This document shows positions 17,642 to 25,601 of a stretch of 64,000 bases of DNA, piece by piece. Numbering within the stretch: the stretch's first letter is position 1; each line of letters opens with the position of its first letter. The stretch is from Stenotrophomonas maltophilia (GTDB lineage Bacteria > Pseudomonadota > Gammaproteobacteria > Xanthomonadales > Xanthomonadaceae). The position numbers and the translations under genes were made by a program. A model generated the notes under the pieces. That model saw only the letters and a list, made by a program, of their open reading frames with translations. It did no database searches and had not been told where the DNA came from. The stretch covers positions 62,001-126,000 of the forward strand of contig NZ_QFHO01000011.1 in NCBI RefSeq assembly GCF_004920835.1, given 5' to 3'.

Positions 17642-18085
17642 ATGATCTGTCCTGCAACCACTCCCCCCAGCTTCGGCCTGCTGCTGCGCCAGGTGCGCGA
17701 CGGCCTGGTCCGCCAACTCGACGCCTCCATGGCTGAAGAAGACCTCGGCATCGGCTTCACCCACTACATCGGGTTGAAGGTGCTTTCGAACATGGCGCCG
17801 TGCACGGCCAATGAACTGGCCCAGGCCATCGACCAGGTGCCCAGTGCGGTGACCCGTCTGCTGGACAAGCTGGAGGCACTGGGCTGCGTACGCCGCGAGC
17901 CGCATGCCCAGGACCGGCGTGCGCTGCAGATCGTGCTGACCGATGAAGGCCGCGCGCTGTGGGCGCGGCTGAAGCTGCGTGGCGACGCGGTGATGGATTA
18001 CGCCCTGCGTGACCTGTCCGCCGACGAACGCACGCAGCTGCTGTCCCTCCTCACCCGAATCCGCGATTCCCTGACGACCCCATGA
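17642..18085 (+). CDS. emrR: MarR-family repressor of the EmrCAB efflux operon
   Basis: Encodes 147 residues. MarR winged-helix pattern: FGLLLRQVRDGLVRQLDASM (dimer helix), FTHYIGLKVLSNMAPCTANELAQAIDQVPSAVTRLLDKLEALGCVRREPHAQDRRALQIVLTDEG spanning the recognition helix and the wing with the DRR motif. ATG 17642 was chosen because the longer frame starts inside the operator region. Its stop overlaps the emrC start (ATGA). In S. maltophilia the emrRCAB operon is described as a tripartite MFS pump repressed by its MarR-type regulator and induced by hydrophobic uncouplers and antibiotics; the gene order here matches. Confidence 0.93.
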   Translation: MICPATTPPSFGLLLRQVRDGLVRQLDASMAEEDLGIGFTHYIGLKVLSNMAPCTANELAQAIDQVPSAVTRLLDKLEALGCVRREPHAQDRRALQIVLTDEGRALWARLKLRGDAVMDYALRDLSADERTQLLSLLTRIRDSLTTP

Positions 18086-19578
18086 ACCCGATCCCGCATT
18101 CCACTCTCCGCCGGTCCGGGCGCGCGCTGTTGGTATCAGCGCTGGCCCTGGCCTTGGCCGCCTGCGCCAGCAGCCGCGGCCTCAACCCGCAGGGCCACGT
18201 GCTCGATGTGGACAGCCTGCACAGCGAACGCACCCTGGCCGACACCGATCTGAGCGCCACCGGCTTCCCGGCGCAGGACTGGTGGAAGGCACTGGGCGAT
18301 GCGCAGCTGGACGCGCTGGTCGCCGAGGGGCTGGCCGGCCACCCGAGCCTGGACGCTGCCGATGCGCGCCTGCGCCAGGCGCAGTCGCAGGTCGGTACCG
18401 CGCGTGCCGATCGCCTGCCCAGCCTGTCGGTGTCCGGTGGTTACACCGGTCTGCGCCTGCCCGAGTCGATGGCCGGCAGCGAGATGGGCGGCCATTACGC
18501 TGGCAGCAGCCAGGTCGCGTTTGATTTCAGCTATGGCGTGGACCTGTGGGGCGGCAAGCGCGCCGCTTGGGAAGCCGCCGTGGATGGCGCGCATGCCGCC
18601 ACTGTTGAAGCCCAGGCCGCGCGCCTGAACCTGTCCACCGGCATCACCCAGGCCTATGCCGACCTGGCCTACGCGTGGCAGCTCAACGACGTGGCCGAGG
18701 AAGAGCTGACCCGCTCGCAGAAGTCGCTGCAGTTGACCCGCCAGCGCCGCAGTGCCGGCATCGACAGCGATCTGCAGGTGCGCCAGGCCGAGGCCCGCGT
18801 GCCGGCCGCGCAGCAGCAGGTGCTGGCCGCACAGCAGCGCATCGACGCCGCCCGCACCGCGCTGGCCGCCCTGGTCGGCAAGGGCCCGGACCGTGGCCTG
18901 TCGATCCAGCGTCCGCAGGCGTTGAATCCGATGGCGCTCCAGCTGCCGGGCGTGCTGCCCAGCGAGCTGCTCGGCCGTCGTCCGGACATCGTTGCCGCGC
19001 GCTGGCGGGTGGAAGCGGCCGACAAGCAGATCAAGGTCGCCAGGACCAAGTTCTACCCGAGCTTCAACCTGACCGCACTGGCTGGCGTCGTCGCACCGAA
19101 CGTGGGCGATCTGCTGAAGAGCAGCTCCACCTTCGCCTACATCGGCCCGGCGTTGAGCCTGCCGATCTTCGAAGGCGGCAAGCTGCGCGCCAACCTGGCC
19201 AACACCGATGCGCAGTACGACCTGGCGGTTGCCAACTACAACCAGACCGTGCTCGATGCACTGCGCGACGTGGCCGACCAGGTCAACGCGGTGCGCTCAC
19301 TGGCGCAGCAGTCGAACGCGCAACAGCAGGCGGTGGACACCGCGCGTTCGGCCTTCGACCTGGCCCAGCAGCGCTATCGCGCTGGCATCGGCAGCTACCT
19401 GGACGTGCTGACCGCGCAGTCCACCCTGCTGCAGTCACAGCAGCAGCTGGCCGGCCTGCAGTCGCAGCAGGTGCAGACCTCCGTGCGCCTGAGCAAGGCG
19501 CTGGGCGGTGGTTTCCAGCCCAGTGATGCCGATCACGCCGCGCCGCTCGCCTCCCATTCCGATTCCTCGCATTCCTGA
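18082..19578 (+). CDS. emrC: Outer-membrane efflux lipoprotein (TolC/OprM type)
   Basis: Encodes 498 residues. Lipoprotein signal RALLVSALALALAACASS (lipobox LAAC). NodT-type OMF family features: DWWKALGDAQLDALVAEGL near the N-terminus, two long helical hairpin segments (ADARLRQAQSQVGTARADRLPSL and RRSAGIDSDLQVRQAEARVPAAQQQV), the repeated SELLGRRPDIVAARWRVEAADKQIKVARTKFYPS motif, and the second-half equivalent ALSLPIFEGGKLRANL. It forms the trimeric exit duct for EmrAB. It starts inside the emrR stop and is followed 11 bases later by emrA, so the three pump parts are one transcript. The C-terminus is Ser/His-rich (DHAAPLASHSDSSHS). Confidence 0.94.
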   Translation: MNPIPHSTLRRSGRALLVSALALALAACASSRGLNPQGHVLDVDSLHSERTLADTDLSATGFPAQDWWKALGDAQLDALVAEGLAGHPSLDAADARLRQAQSQVGTARADRLPSLSVSGGYTGLRLPESMAGSEMGGHYAGSSQVAFDFSYGVDLWGGKRAAWEAAVDGAHAATVEAQAARLNLSTGITQAYADLAYAWQLNDVAEEELTRSQKSLQLTRQRRSAGIDSDLQVRQAEARVPAAQQQVLAAQQRIDAARTALAALVGKGPDRGLSIQRPQALNPMALQLPGVLPSELLGRRPDIVAARWRVEAADKQIKVARTKFYPSFNLTALAGVVAPNVGDLLKSSSTFAYIGPALSLPIFEGGKLRANLANTDAQYDLAVANYNQTVLDALRDVADQVNAVRSLAQQSNAQQQAVDTARSAFDLAQQRYRAGIGSYLDVLTAQSTLLQSQQQLAGLQSQQVQTSVRLSKALGGGFQPSDADHAAPLASHSDSSHS

Positions 19579-19589
19579 AGATCCCTGCC

Positions 19590-20768
19590 ATGAGCCAGAC
19601 CCAAGACACCGCGGCCCCGGCCGCCCCCAACCGCCGCGGCAACCTGCTGCGCGGCCTGTTCGTGATCGTCGTGCTGCTGCTGGCGGCACTGGCGCTGTGG
19701 TACTTCATGTTCGGCCGTTGGTTCGAAGAGACCGACGATGCCTACGTGCAGGGCAACCAGGTGCAGATCACCCCGCTGGTGGCCGGTACCGTGGTCGCCA
19801 TCAACGCCGATGACGGCATGCGCGTGGAGCGCGGCCAGCTGCTGGTGCAGCTGGACCCGGCCGATACCTCGGTGGCCCTGCAGCAGGCCGAAGCCAACCT
19901 GGCCAAGACCGTGCGCCAGACCCGCGGCCTGTACCGCAGCGTCGAAGGTGCGCAGGCGGACTTGAACGCACGCCAGGTGACCCTGAAGCGCGTGCGCGAC
20001 GACTTCGCACGCCGCAAGGGCCTGGCCGCCACCGGCGCCATCTCCAACGAAGAACTGGCCCACGCCCGCGATGAGCTGGCAGCTGCCGAAGCGGCCGTGG
20101 CCGGTTCGCGCGAGACCGTCGAGCGCAACCGCGCACTGGTCGATGACACCGTGATCGCCACCCAGCCGGATGTGCAGGCTGCCGCCGCGCAGCTGCGCCA
20201 GGCCTTCCTCAACAACGCACGTTCGGGCATCGTCGCGCCGGTCACCGGCTATGTCGCCCGTCGTTCGGTGCAGGTCGGCCAGCGCGTGCAGCCGGGCAAT
20301 GCGCTGATGGCGGTGGTGCCGACCGAGCAGATGTGGGTCGAAGCCAACTTCAAGGAAACCCAGCTGCGGCACATGCGCCTGGGCCAGGAAGTGGAGCTGA
20401 AGTCGGACCTGTATGCCGGCGACGTCAAGTACAAGGGCCGCATCGACAGCCTGGGCCTGGGCACCGGCTCGGCGTTCTCGCTGCTGCCGGCGCAGAACGC
20501 CAGCGGCAACTGGATCAAGATCGTGCAGCGCGTGCCGGTGCGCATCGCCATCGATGCCAAGCAGCTGGCCGAACACCCGCTGCGCATCGGCCTGTCGATG
20601 AAGGCCGAGGTGAGCCTGCGCGACCAGAAGGGCGAAGTGCTGCCGAGCGCAGCCGCCAAGGGCACGGTGTTCGACACCGACGTGTACGCCAAGCAGCTGC
20701 ACGATGCCGATGAGGTGATCCACACGATCATCCAGGGCAACCTGCCGCAGCAGTCCAAGGCGAGCTGA
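19590..20768 (+). CDS. emrA: Periplasmic adaptor (membrane fusion) protein of the Emr pump
   Basis: Encodes 392 residues (E. coli EmrA is 390). One N-terminal membrane helix (LLRGLFVIVVLLLAALALWYFMFG, ~16-39), then the lipoyl half-motif ETDDAYVQGNQVQITPLVAGTVVAINADDGMRVERGQLL, a coiled-coil hairpin (~90-200) and the returning lipoyl/beta-barrel part (VTGYVARRSVQVGQRVQPGNALMAVVPTEQMWVEANFKETQL) characteristic of the HlyD/EmrA family. It bridges EmrB in the inner membrane to EmrC. Eight bases separate it from emrB. Confidence 0.95.
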   Translation: MSQTQDTAAPAAPNRRGNLLRGLFVIVVLLLAALALWYFMFGRWFEETDDAYVQGNQVQITPLVAGTVVAINADDGMRVERGQLLVQLDPADTSVALQQAEANLAKTVRQTRGLYRSVEGAQADLNARQVTLKRVRDDFARRKGLAATGAISNEELAHARDELAAAEAAVAGSRETVERNRALVDDTVIATQPDVQAAAAQLRQAFLNNARSGIVAPVTGYVARRSVQVGQRVQPGNALMAVVPTEQMWVEANFKETQLRHMRLGQEVELKSDLYAGDVKYKGRIDSLGLGTGSAFSLLPAQNASGNWIKIVQRVPVRIAIDAKQLAEHPLRIGLSMKAEVSLRDQKGEVLPSAAAKGTVFDTDVYAKQLHDADEVIHTIIQGNLPQQSKAS

Positions 20769-20776
20769 GGTCGGCC

Positions 20777-22366
20777 ATGTCCGCACAAGCTCCAGCTGCG
20801 CCCGGCTCTCCGGGCGCACCGGCGGCGCCGGGTGCGGCCGCCGGCTTCCTGCCACCCAGTGTGGCCCTCTGCACCGTGGGCCTGGCGATGGCCTCGTTCA
20901 TGCAGGTGCTCGACACCACCATCGCCAACGTCTCGCTGCCGACCATCGCCGGTAATCTTGGCGCCAGTTCGCAGCAGGCGACGTGGGTCATCACCTCGTT
21001 CGCGGTCAGCACCGCGATCGCGCTGCCGCTGACCGGCTGGCTCAGCCGTCGCTTCGGCGAGCGCAAGCTGTTCGTGTGGGCCACGCTGGCCTTCGTGATC
21101 ACCTCGCTGCTGTGCGGCCTGGCCCAGAGCATGGGCATGCTGGTGCTGTCGCGTGCGCTGCAGGGCTTCGTCGCCGGCCCGATGTACCCGATCACCCAGT
21201 CGCTGCTGGTCTCGATCTATCCACGGGAGAAACGCGGGCAGGCGCTGGCGCTGCTGGCGATGATCACCGTGGTGGCGCCGATCTGCGGGCCGATCCTCGG
21301 TGGCTGGATCACCGACAACTACAGCTGGGAATGGATCTTCCTGATCAACGTGCCGCTGGGCATCTTCGCTGCGCTGGTAGTGGGCAACCAGTTGAAGGGT
21401 CGCCCCGAGCACGTCGAGAAGCCGAAGATGGACTACGTCGGCCTGGTCACCCTGGTGATCGGCGTGGGCGCATTGCAGCTGGTACTCGACCTGGGCAACG
21501 ACGAAGACTGGTTCTCGTCGATGAAGATCGTGGTACTGGCCTGCGTTGCCGTGGTGGCGCTGACCGTGTTCCTGATCTGGGAGCTGACCGACAAGGACCC
21601 GATCGTCGACCTGAAGCTGTTCCGGCACCGCAACTTCCGTGCCGGTACGCTGGCGATGGTGGTGGCCTACGCGGCGTTCTTCAGCGTGGCCCTGCTGATT
21701 CCGCAGTGGCTGCAGCGCGACATGGGCTACACCGCGATCTGGGCCGGTCTGGCAACAGCCCCGATCGGTGTACTGCCGGTGATCATGACCCCGTTCGTGG
21801 GCAAGTACGCATCGCGTTTCGACATGCGCATGCTGGCCACCATCGCGTTCGTGGTGCTGTCGATGACCAGCTTCCTGCGCTCGGGTTTCAACCTGCAGGT
21901 GGACTTCCACCATGTGGCCGGCGTACAGCTGATCATGGGCATCGGCGTGGCACTGTTCTTCATGCCGGTGCTGCAGATCCTGCTGTCGGACCTGGATGGT
22001 CGTGAGATCGCGGCCGGTTCGGGCCTGGCCACCTTCCTGCGTACGCTGGGCGGCAGCTTCGCGGCGTCGCTGACCACCTGGCTGTGGGCACGTCGCACGC
22101 AGGTGCATCACGCGGACCTGACCGAGCACATTTCGGCCTATCAGCCGGGCATGCAGGACCAGGTGGCGGCGATGGGGCAGGGCGACCTGCAACATGGCGC
22201 GGCGGTGCTGAACAACATGATCAACCACCAGGCATCGCAGATGGGCTTCAACGACATCTTCTTCCTGCTGGGCTGGATCTTCCTGGCGATCATCTCGTTC
22301 CTGTGGCTGGCCAAGCCGCCGTTCGGTGCCGGTGCGGGTGCGGCCTCGGCGGGCGGTGGGCACTGA
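20777..22366 (+). CDS. emrB: MFS drug:proton antiporter (DHA2, 14 TM) of the Emr pump
   Basis: Encodes 529 residues. It has the DHA2-family signature in helix 1 (MQVLDTTIANVSLPTIAGNLG), the GWLSRRFGERKLF loop 2-3 motif, motif C in helix 5 (VVAPICGPILGGWITDNYSWEWIFLINVP) and a total of about fourteen hydrophobic helices. Exports hydrophobic toxicants using the proton gradient. A Pro/Gly/Ala-rich N-terminal tail precedes the first helix. It is the last gene of the operon and is followed 20 bp later by a strong terminator. Confidence 0.95.
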   Translation: MSAQAPAAPGSPGAPAAPGAAAGFLPPSVALCTVGLAMASFMQVLDTTIANVSLPTIAGNLGASSQQATWVITSFAVSTAIALPLTGWLSRRFGERKLFVWATLAFVITSLLCGLAQSMGMLVLSRALQGFVAGPMYPITQSLLVSIYPREKRGQALALLAMITVVAPICGPILGGWITDNYSWEWIFLINVPLGIFAALVVGNQLKGRPEHVEKPKMDYVGLVTLVIGVGALQLVLDLGNDEDWFSSMKIVVLACVAVVALTVFLIWELTDKDPIVDLKLFRHRNFRAGTLAMVVAYAAFFSVALLIPQWLQRDMGYTAIWAGLATAPIGVLPVIMTPFVGKYASRFDMRMLATIAFVVLSMTSFLRSGFNLQVDFHHVAGVQLIMGIGVALFFMPVLQILLSDLDGREIAAGSGLATFLRTLGGSFAASLTTWLWARRTQVHHADLTEHISAYQPGMQDQVAAMGQGDLQHGAAVLNNMINHQASQMGFNDIFFLLGWIFLAIISFLWLAKPPFGAGAGAASAGGGH

Positions 22367-22386
22367 TCGATCATTGTCGATGAAAA

Positions 22387-22419
22387 ACAAAACCCCGCCG
22401 GAAGGCGGGGTTTTTGTTT
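22387..22419. terminator. Intrinsic terminator after emrB (bidirectional)
   Basis: AACAAAACCCCGCC, loop GGAA, GGCGGGGTTTTTGTTT. The symmetrical A/T tracts suit both emrRCAB and the convergent zinc-ribbon gene. Confidence 0.9.
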
Positions 22420-22498
22420 GCGCGTTGCTGTCAACGCCAGGCCATGTCTGTCAGGTGGCGTACCGAAGGACATCCAGGCCAAGCGCATTGGTGCGAGT

Positions 22499-22777
22499 CT
22501 AGCGTGTGCGATATACGCGCTTGAAAACCACGCGATCGCGGAACAGCTGGGCCAGCGCCCACATTCCTGCCACAAGCACGACGCCGCCGCTGACCCAGCC
22601 GGCAGTGGCCTGCAGGTGGCTGCCGATGAATGCGCCGCAGACAAGGGCGGCAACAGAAACAACCGCGTACGCTTCTCTGGAAGCGCCATAGTGGACTTCG
22701 GCCTGGCATCCAACGCAGACGCTTACGCCGTGGTTGGAGGCAGTGTGGCAGTGGGGGCAGATGATGCTGCGCTGCAT
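22499..22777 (-). CDS. Small membrane protein with N-terminal zinc ribbon
   Basis: 92 residues from ATG 22777, preceded by AAAGGA. Four cysteines in CPHCHTASNHGVSVCVGCQAE form a double CxxC zinc-ribbon at the N-terminus, followed by two hydrophobic helices (YAVVSVAALVCGAFIGSHLQ and VSGGVVLVAGMWALAQLF) and a basic tail. This layout resembles small zinc-ribbon membrane proteins of unknown function. The longer open frame upstream (to 22819) has no better ribosome site. Its neighbours (the efflux operon and tRNA-Leu) give no functional hint. Confidence 0.75.
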   Translation of the reverse strand: MQRSIICPHCHTASNHGVSVCVGCQAEVHYGASREAYAVVSVAALVCGAFIGSHLQATAGWVSGGVVLVAGMWALAQLFRDRVVFKRVYRTR

Positions 22778-23066
22778 GGAGCGTCCTTTGTTGGGGGAAG
22801 GCGCGCAGGGGCAGGGCATGGTGGGGTAGCTGCACCCGGCATCCGAGAATCTGCCTGCCGGGGGCGAGGAATCGCGAGTGGATTCCGTCTAGGAGAAGTA
22901 CGAATTCGAACGAAACGTGGAATGGATCCCGAAAAGGTTGTCGCTCAGGGCGTGATAGCGACGCGCCGGTGGGAGCTCGCACGAGCAGATGGCTGCCAGG
23001 GAGGTGCCGGATACGACACACTGAGCGGCAATCGCAATGCATCGCGCATCCCAAACCGCAGGCATG
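22778..23066. other. Non-coding stretch between zinc-ribbon gene and tRNA-Leu
   Basis: About 290 bp of lower-GC, mixed sequence. Frames crossing it are short and lack ribosome sites. I see no repeat, RNA gene or regulatory motif I can name; the right end carries the tRNA terminator. Confidence 0.5.
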
Positions 23067-23089
23067 AAAAAACCCGCTTGCGCGGGTTT
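23067..23089 (-). terminator. Terminator of tRNA-Leu (copy 1)
   Basis: On the minus strand AAACCCGCGCAAGCGGGTTTTTT: a GC stem and T6 tract 18 bp after the tRNA 3' end. Nearly the same hairpin follows copy 2 (25082). Confidence 0.85.
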
Positions 23090-23106
23090 GATCATTTGCT
23101 GAGTCA

Positions 23107-23193
23107 TGGTGCCCAGGAGAGGACTCGAACCTCCACGAAGTTGCCCCCGCTAGCACCTGAAGCTAGTGCGTCTACCAATTCCGCCACCTGGGC
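23107..23193 (-). tRNA. tRNA-Leu (CAG), copy 1
   Basis: 87 nt including an encoded CCA. Acceptor GCCCAGG pairs with CCTGGGC; the D arm GGCGGAATTGGTAGACGC, the anticodon arm CTAGC-TTCAGGT-GCTAG with anticodon CAG, a long class II variable arm and the T arm GGTTCGAGTCC are all visible on the minus strand. It reads CUG, the dominant Leu codon in this genome. Confidence 0.95.
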
Positions 23194-23243
23194 GACTCAG
23201 GAGAAGAATTTTGCGGCATGGCAGCGGATGTGTCAACACTGTT

Positions 23244-24143
23244 TCACACTTTTTTTTCTGCTTCGACGCCGAGGTGAAGCAGCAGGCTGCGCATTGGCGG
23301 CGAAAGCGCTTTCCAGTGTGGGAAACAGGCGCACAGGCGACGCTGTGCCCACGCATCGGCAAGCGGCACTGCAACGGTATGCGTACTGCGCCGATGCTGG
23401 CGGGCGATGGAGCGCGGTACGATACCGAGGCCGATGCCGTGGCCGATCATGATGCACACGCCTTCGAAGGTTTTCATGCGGATGCGGACGTCGAGGCGGC
23501 GACCAATGTCGCGGGCCTGGTCTTCGATGTAGGTCTGCAGTGCGTTGCCGTCGGCCAGCGCGACGAAGGTCTCGCCCGCCACGTCCGCGAACGCCAGCGT
23601 GCGCTGCGGGGCGAAGCGGTGATCGGCCGGCAGCAGCAGCATCAGCGGATCTTCGGCAACCACGTGCTGCTGCAGTCCGTCAGCGTCGACCGCGTCGCTG
23701 ATGATGCCGGCCTCGGCCTGGCCGGCACTGATCGCGCGTACAACCTCAGGGCTGGTGCGTTCCAGCAGTTCTACATGCAGTCGCGGCCGTTCGGCCAGCC
23801 AGGGGGCCAGCCGCGACGGCAGGTAGTTGGTCAGTGCGGCGGTATTGGCGTACAGGTGCAGGGTGCCGCGCGCGCCATGGGCGAACGCCTGCATTTCGCC
23901 GCGCAGCTGCGCCTGCTGCTGCACGATCAACCGCGCATGGTGGGCGAGGGCGGCACCGGCTTCAGTGAGGCTGACCCCGCGCGGGTGCCGGGTCAGCAGG
24001 GCTGTGCCGGCGTCGGCTTCGATGGCGCGCAGGCGTTCGCTGGCAGAGCCCAGTGCCAGGTTTGCCTGTGATGCACCGGCCGTGATGCTGCCCGCTTCGG
24101 CGATGGCCAGGAACAGGCGCAGGTCGGCGATGTCCATCCGCAT
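23244..24143 (-). CDS. LysR-family transcriptional regulator
   Basis: 299 residues from ATG 24143, with GGAGGA eight bases upstream. N-terminal helix-turn-helix (DIADLRLFLAIAEAGSITAGASQANLALGSASERLRAIEADAGTALLTRHPRGVSLTEAG) and a C-terminal substrate-binding domain (PLMLLLPADHRF, FVALADGNALQTYIEDQA, IMIGHGIGLGIVPRS). Divergent from a TSUP-family transporter gene 100 bp away, the usual arrangement for a regulator of that transporter. The inducer is not evident. Confidence 0.93.
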   Translation of the reverse strand: MRMDIADLRLFLAIAEAGSITAGASQANLALGSASERLRAIEADAGTALLTRHPRGVSLTEAGAALAHHARLIVQQQAQLRGEMQAFAHGARGTLHLYANTAALTNYLPSRLAPWLAERPRLHVELLERTSPEVVRAISAGQAEAGIISDAVDADGLQQHVVAEDPLMLLLPADHRFAPQRTLAFADVAGETFVALADGNALQTYIEDQARDIGRRLDVRIRMKTFEGVCIMIGHGIGLGIVPRSIARQHRRSTHTVAVPLADAWAQRRLCACFPHWKALSPPMRSLLLHLGVEAEKKV

Positions 24144-24242
24144 GTGTTGTCCTCCTCGTGACACCAGAGCCTTCGGTACAACCGAAGGCAGGGTCGGGAA
24201 GACCGCATTGTGCGCCGATGGCCTGCCCGATCCAATGACGGC

Positions 24243-24989
24243 ATGAACGAAACGACGTACTTCTATTTTCTGCTGGTGGCGGTGTTCGTGCTGGCGGGCG
24301 TGGTCAAGGGTGTGACCGGCATGGGCCTTCCGACGGTGGCGATGGGCCTGCTGGGCAGCGCGCTGTCGCCGGTGGCGGCGGCCTCGATGCTGTTCATTCC
24401 CACCTTTGTCACCAACGCGTGGCAGTTGTTGTCGGGCCCGTCGCTCGGGCCCATCGTGCGGCGGCTGTGGCCGATGATGCTGGCCGTGGTGGTGGTGACG
24501 CTGGGTTCGGCCGCGCTGCTGGTACGGGTGGATCGCACCTGGTCGCGCGTGGCGTTGGGCATGGCGCTGGTGATCTATGCCGCGTACGCGCTGTTTGCAC
24601 CGGTGTTCCGCGTGCCAGAACGGCGCGAACGCTGGCTGGGGCCGCTGGTGGGTGCACTGTCCGGCATGGTGACTGGTGCGACCGGCGTGTTCGTGATGCC
24701 GGCGGTGCCGTACCTGCAATCGCTGGGGCTGCAGCGCGAAGAGCTGGTGCAGGCGCTCGGGCTGGCGTTCACTGTGTCGACGATTTCACTGACGACAGGT
24801 CTGGTGCTGCATGGCGCGTTCGGTATCCAGCAGCTGGGCCTGAGCGCGGTGGCGGTGGTGCCGGCACTGCTGGGCATGTGGCTGGGGCAGGTGATCCGGC
24901 AGCGGATCAGCGCACGCGTGTTCCGCGCGTGTTTCCTCGGGTTCCTGCTGCTGCTCGGGCTGGAGCTGGTGCTGCGGCCGTTGTTTTGA
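24243..24989 (+). CDS. TSUP (TauE/SafE) family anion exporter
   Basis: 248 residues, eight predicted membrane helices. Hallmarks of the TauE/SafE/YfcA family: ...FVLAGVVKGVTGMGLPTVAMGLLG at the N-terminus and the half-repeat LVGALSGMVTGATGVFVMPAVPYLQSLGLQREELVQALGL in the middle, with the C-terminal GMWLGQVIRQRISARVFRACFLGFLLLLGLELVL. Members move sulfite, sulfoacetate or related anions; the substrate here is unknown. The start ATG 24243 lacks a strong ribosome site, and an upstream in-frame ATG at 24210 falls in the shared promoter. Confidence 0.92.
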   Translation: MNETTYFYFLLVAVFVLAGVVKGVTGMGLPTVAMGLLGSALSPVAAASMLFIPTFVTNAWQLLSGPSLGPIVRRLWPMMLAVVVVTLGSAALLVRVDRTWSRVALGMALVIYAAYALFAPVFRVPERRERWLGPLVGALSGMVTGATGVFVMPAVPYLQSLGLQREELVQALGLAFTVSTISLTTGLVLHGAFGIQQLGLSAVAVVPALLGMWLGQVIRQRISARVFRACFLGFLLLLGLELVLRPLF

Positions 24990-25034
24990 TGGAGGTCGCC
25001 GCGCATGGCCCGGCGAACACCGCGATCCGCCTTT

Positions 25035-25060
25035 GTAGAGTTGAGCAAGCTTGACTCTAC
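25035..25060. repeat. SMAG palindrome
   Basis: GTAGAGTTGAGC followed by AAGCTTGACTCTAC: GTAG at one end and CTAC at the other, between the TSUP gene and tRNA-Leu copy 2. The stem is related to those at 44416 and 54306. Confidence 0.75.
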
Positions 25061-25081
25061 GCGCCCCGAATCACAGACAAG

Positions 25082-25103
25082 AAAAAACCCGCTTGCGCGG
25101 GTT
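25082..25103 (-). terminator. Terminator of tRNA-Leu (copy 2)
   Basis: The same AACCCGCGCAAGCGGGTTTTTT hairpin on the minus strand as behind copy 1, here 17 bp beyond the tRNA end. Confidence 0.85.
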
Positions 25104-25119
25104 GTTTTCTTTCTCGACA

Positions 25120-25206
25120 TGGTGCCCAGAAGAGGACTCGAACCTCCACGAAGTTGCCCCCGCTAGCACCTGAAGCTAGTGCGTCTACCAATTCCGCCAT
25201 CTGGGC
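25120..25206 (-). tRNA. tRNA-Leu (CAG), copy 2
   Basis: 87 nt with encoded CCA. Identical to copy 1 except the last acceptor pair (GCCCAGA/TCTGGGC instead of GCCCAGG/CCTGGGC), a compensated change. Anticodon CAG. Confidence 0.95.
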
Positions 25207-25284
25207 GTCGAGGAGGAGAATTATGGGGTGTTGTTACGGGGGTGTCAACACTTCTGGATGAATCCCGCGATGGATTCTGGCGAT

Positions 25285-25323
25285 GGGGCCAGAGCCTTTT
25301 CTTCGCAGGAAGGGATCCGCCCC
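25285..25323. repeat. Diverged GGGGTCAG palindrome
   Basis: GGGGCCAGAGCC...GGATCCGCCCC with imperfect inner arms, followed at once by another GGGGTCAGAGCC half-copy (25330-25341) without a partner. It lies between tRNA-Leu copies 2 and 3. Confidence 0.65.
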
Positions 25324-25352
25324 GGTGCCGGGGTCAGAGCCGGATTCCAGGC

Positions 25353-25386
25353 AAAAAAAATCCCCGCCGAAGCGAGGAGTTTTTTC
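25353..25386 (-). terminator. Terminator of tRNA-Leu (copy 3)
   Basis: On the minus strand a hairpin CTCCTCGC-TTCG-GCGGGGA (one mismatch) followed by T8, directly after the tRNA 3' end. Confidence 0.75.
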
Positions 25387-25388
25387 GT

Positions 25389-25473
<85 letters not shown>

Positions 25474-25601
25474 GTTCCAGAGGCGCAATTGTGAAGATGA
25501 ATTGGCAGCCTGTCAACGACTTCCCTCAAATTTCTCATGCAGGTTCTTCAAAAGGCGCGCTGACCCGTTCTGCACGCCATCAACGGCTACCATGTAGGGC
25601 G

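Noticed and set aside
23107..25206. tRNA-Leu as prophage/island attachment site
   Set aside because: No integrase, partial tRNA fragment or mobility gene is found nearby; the flanked genes look chromosomal.
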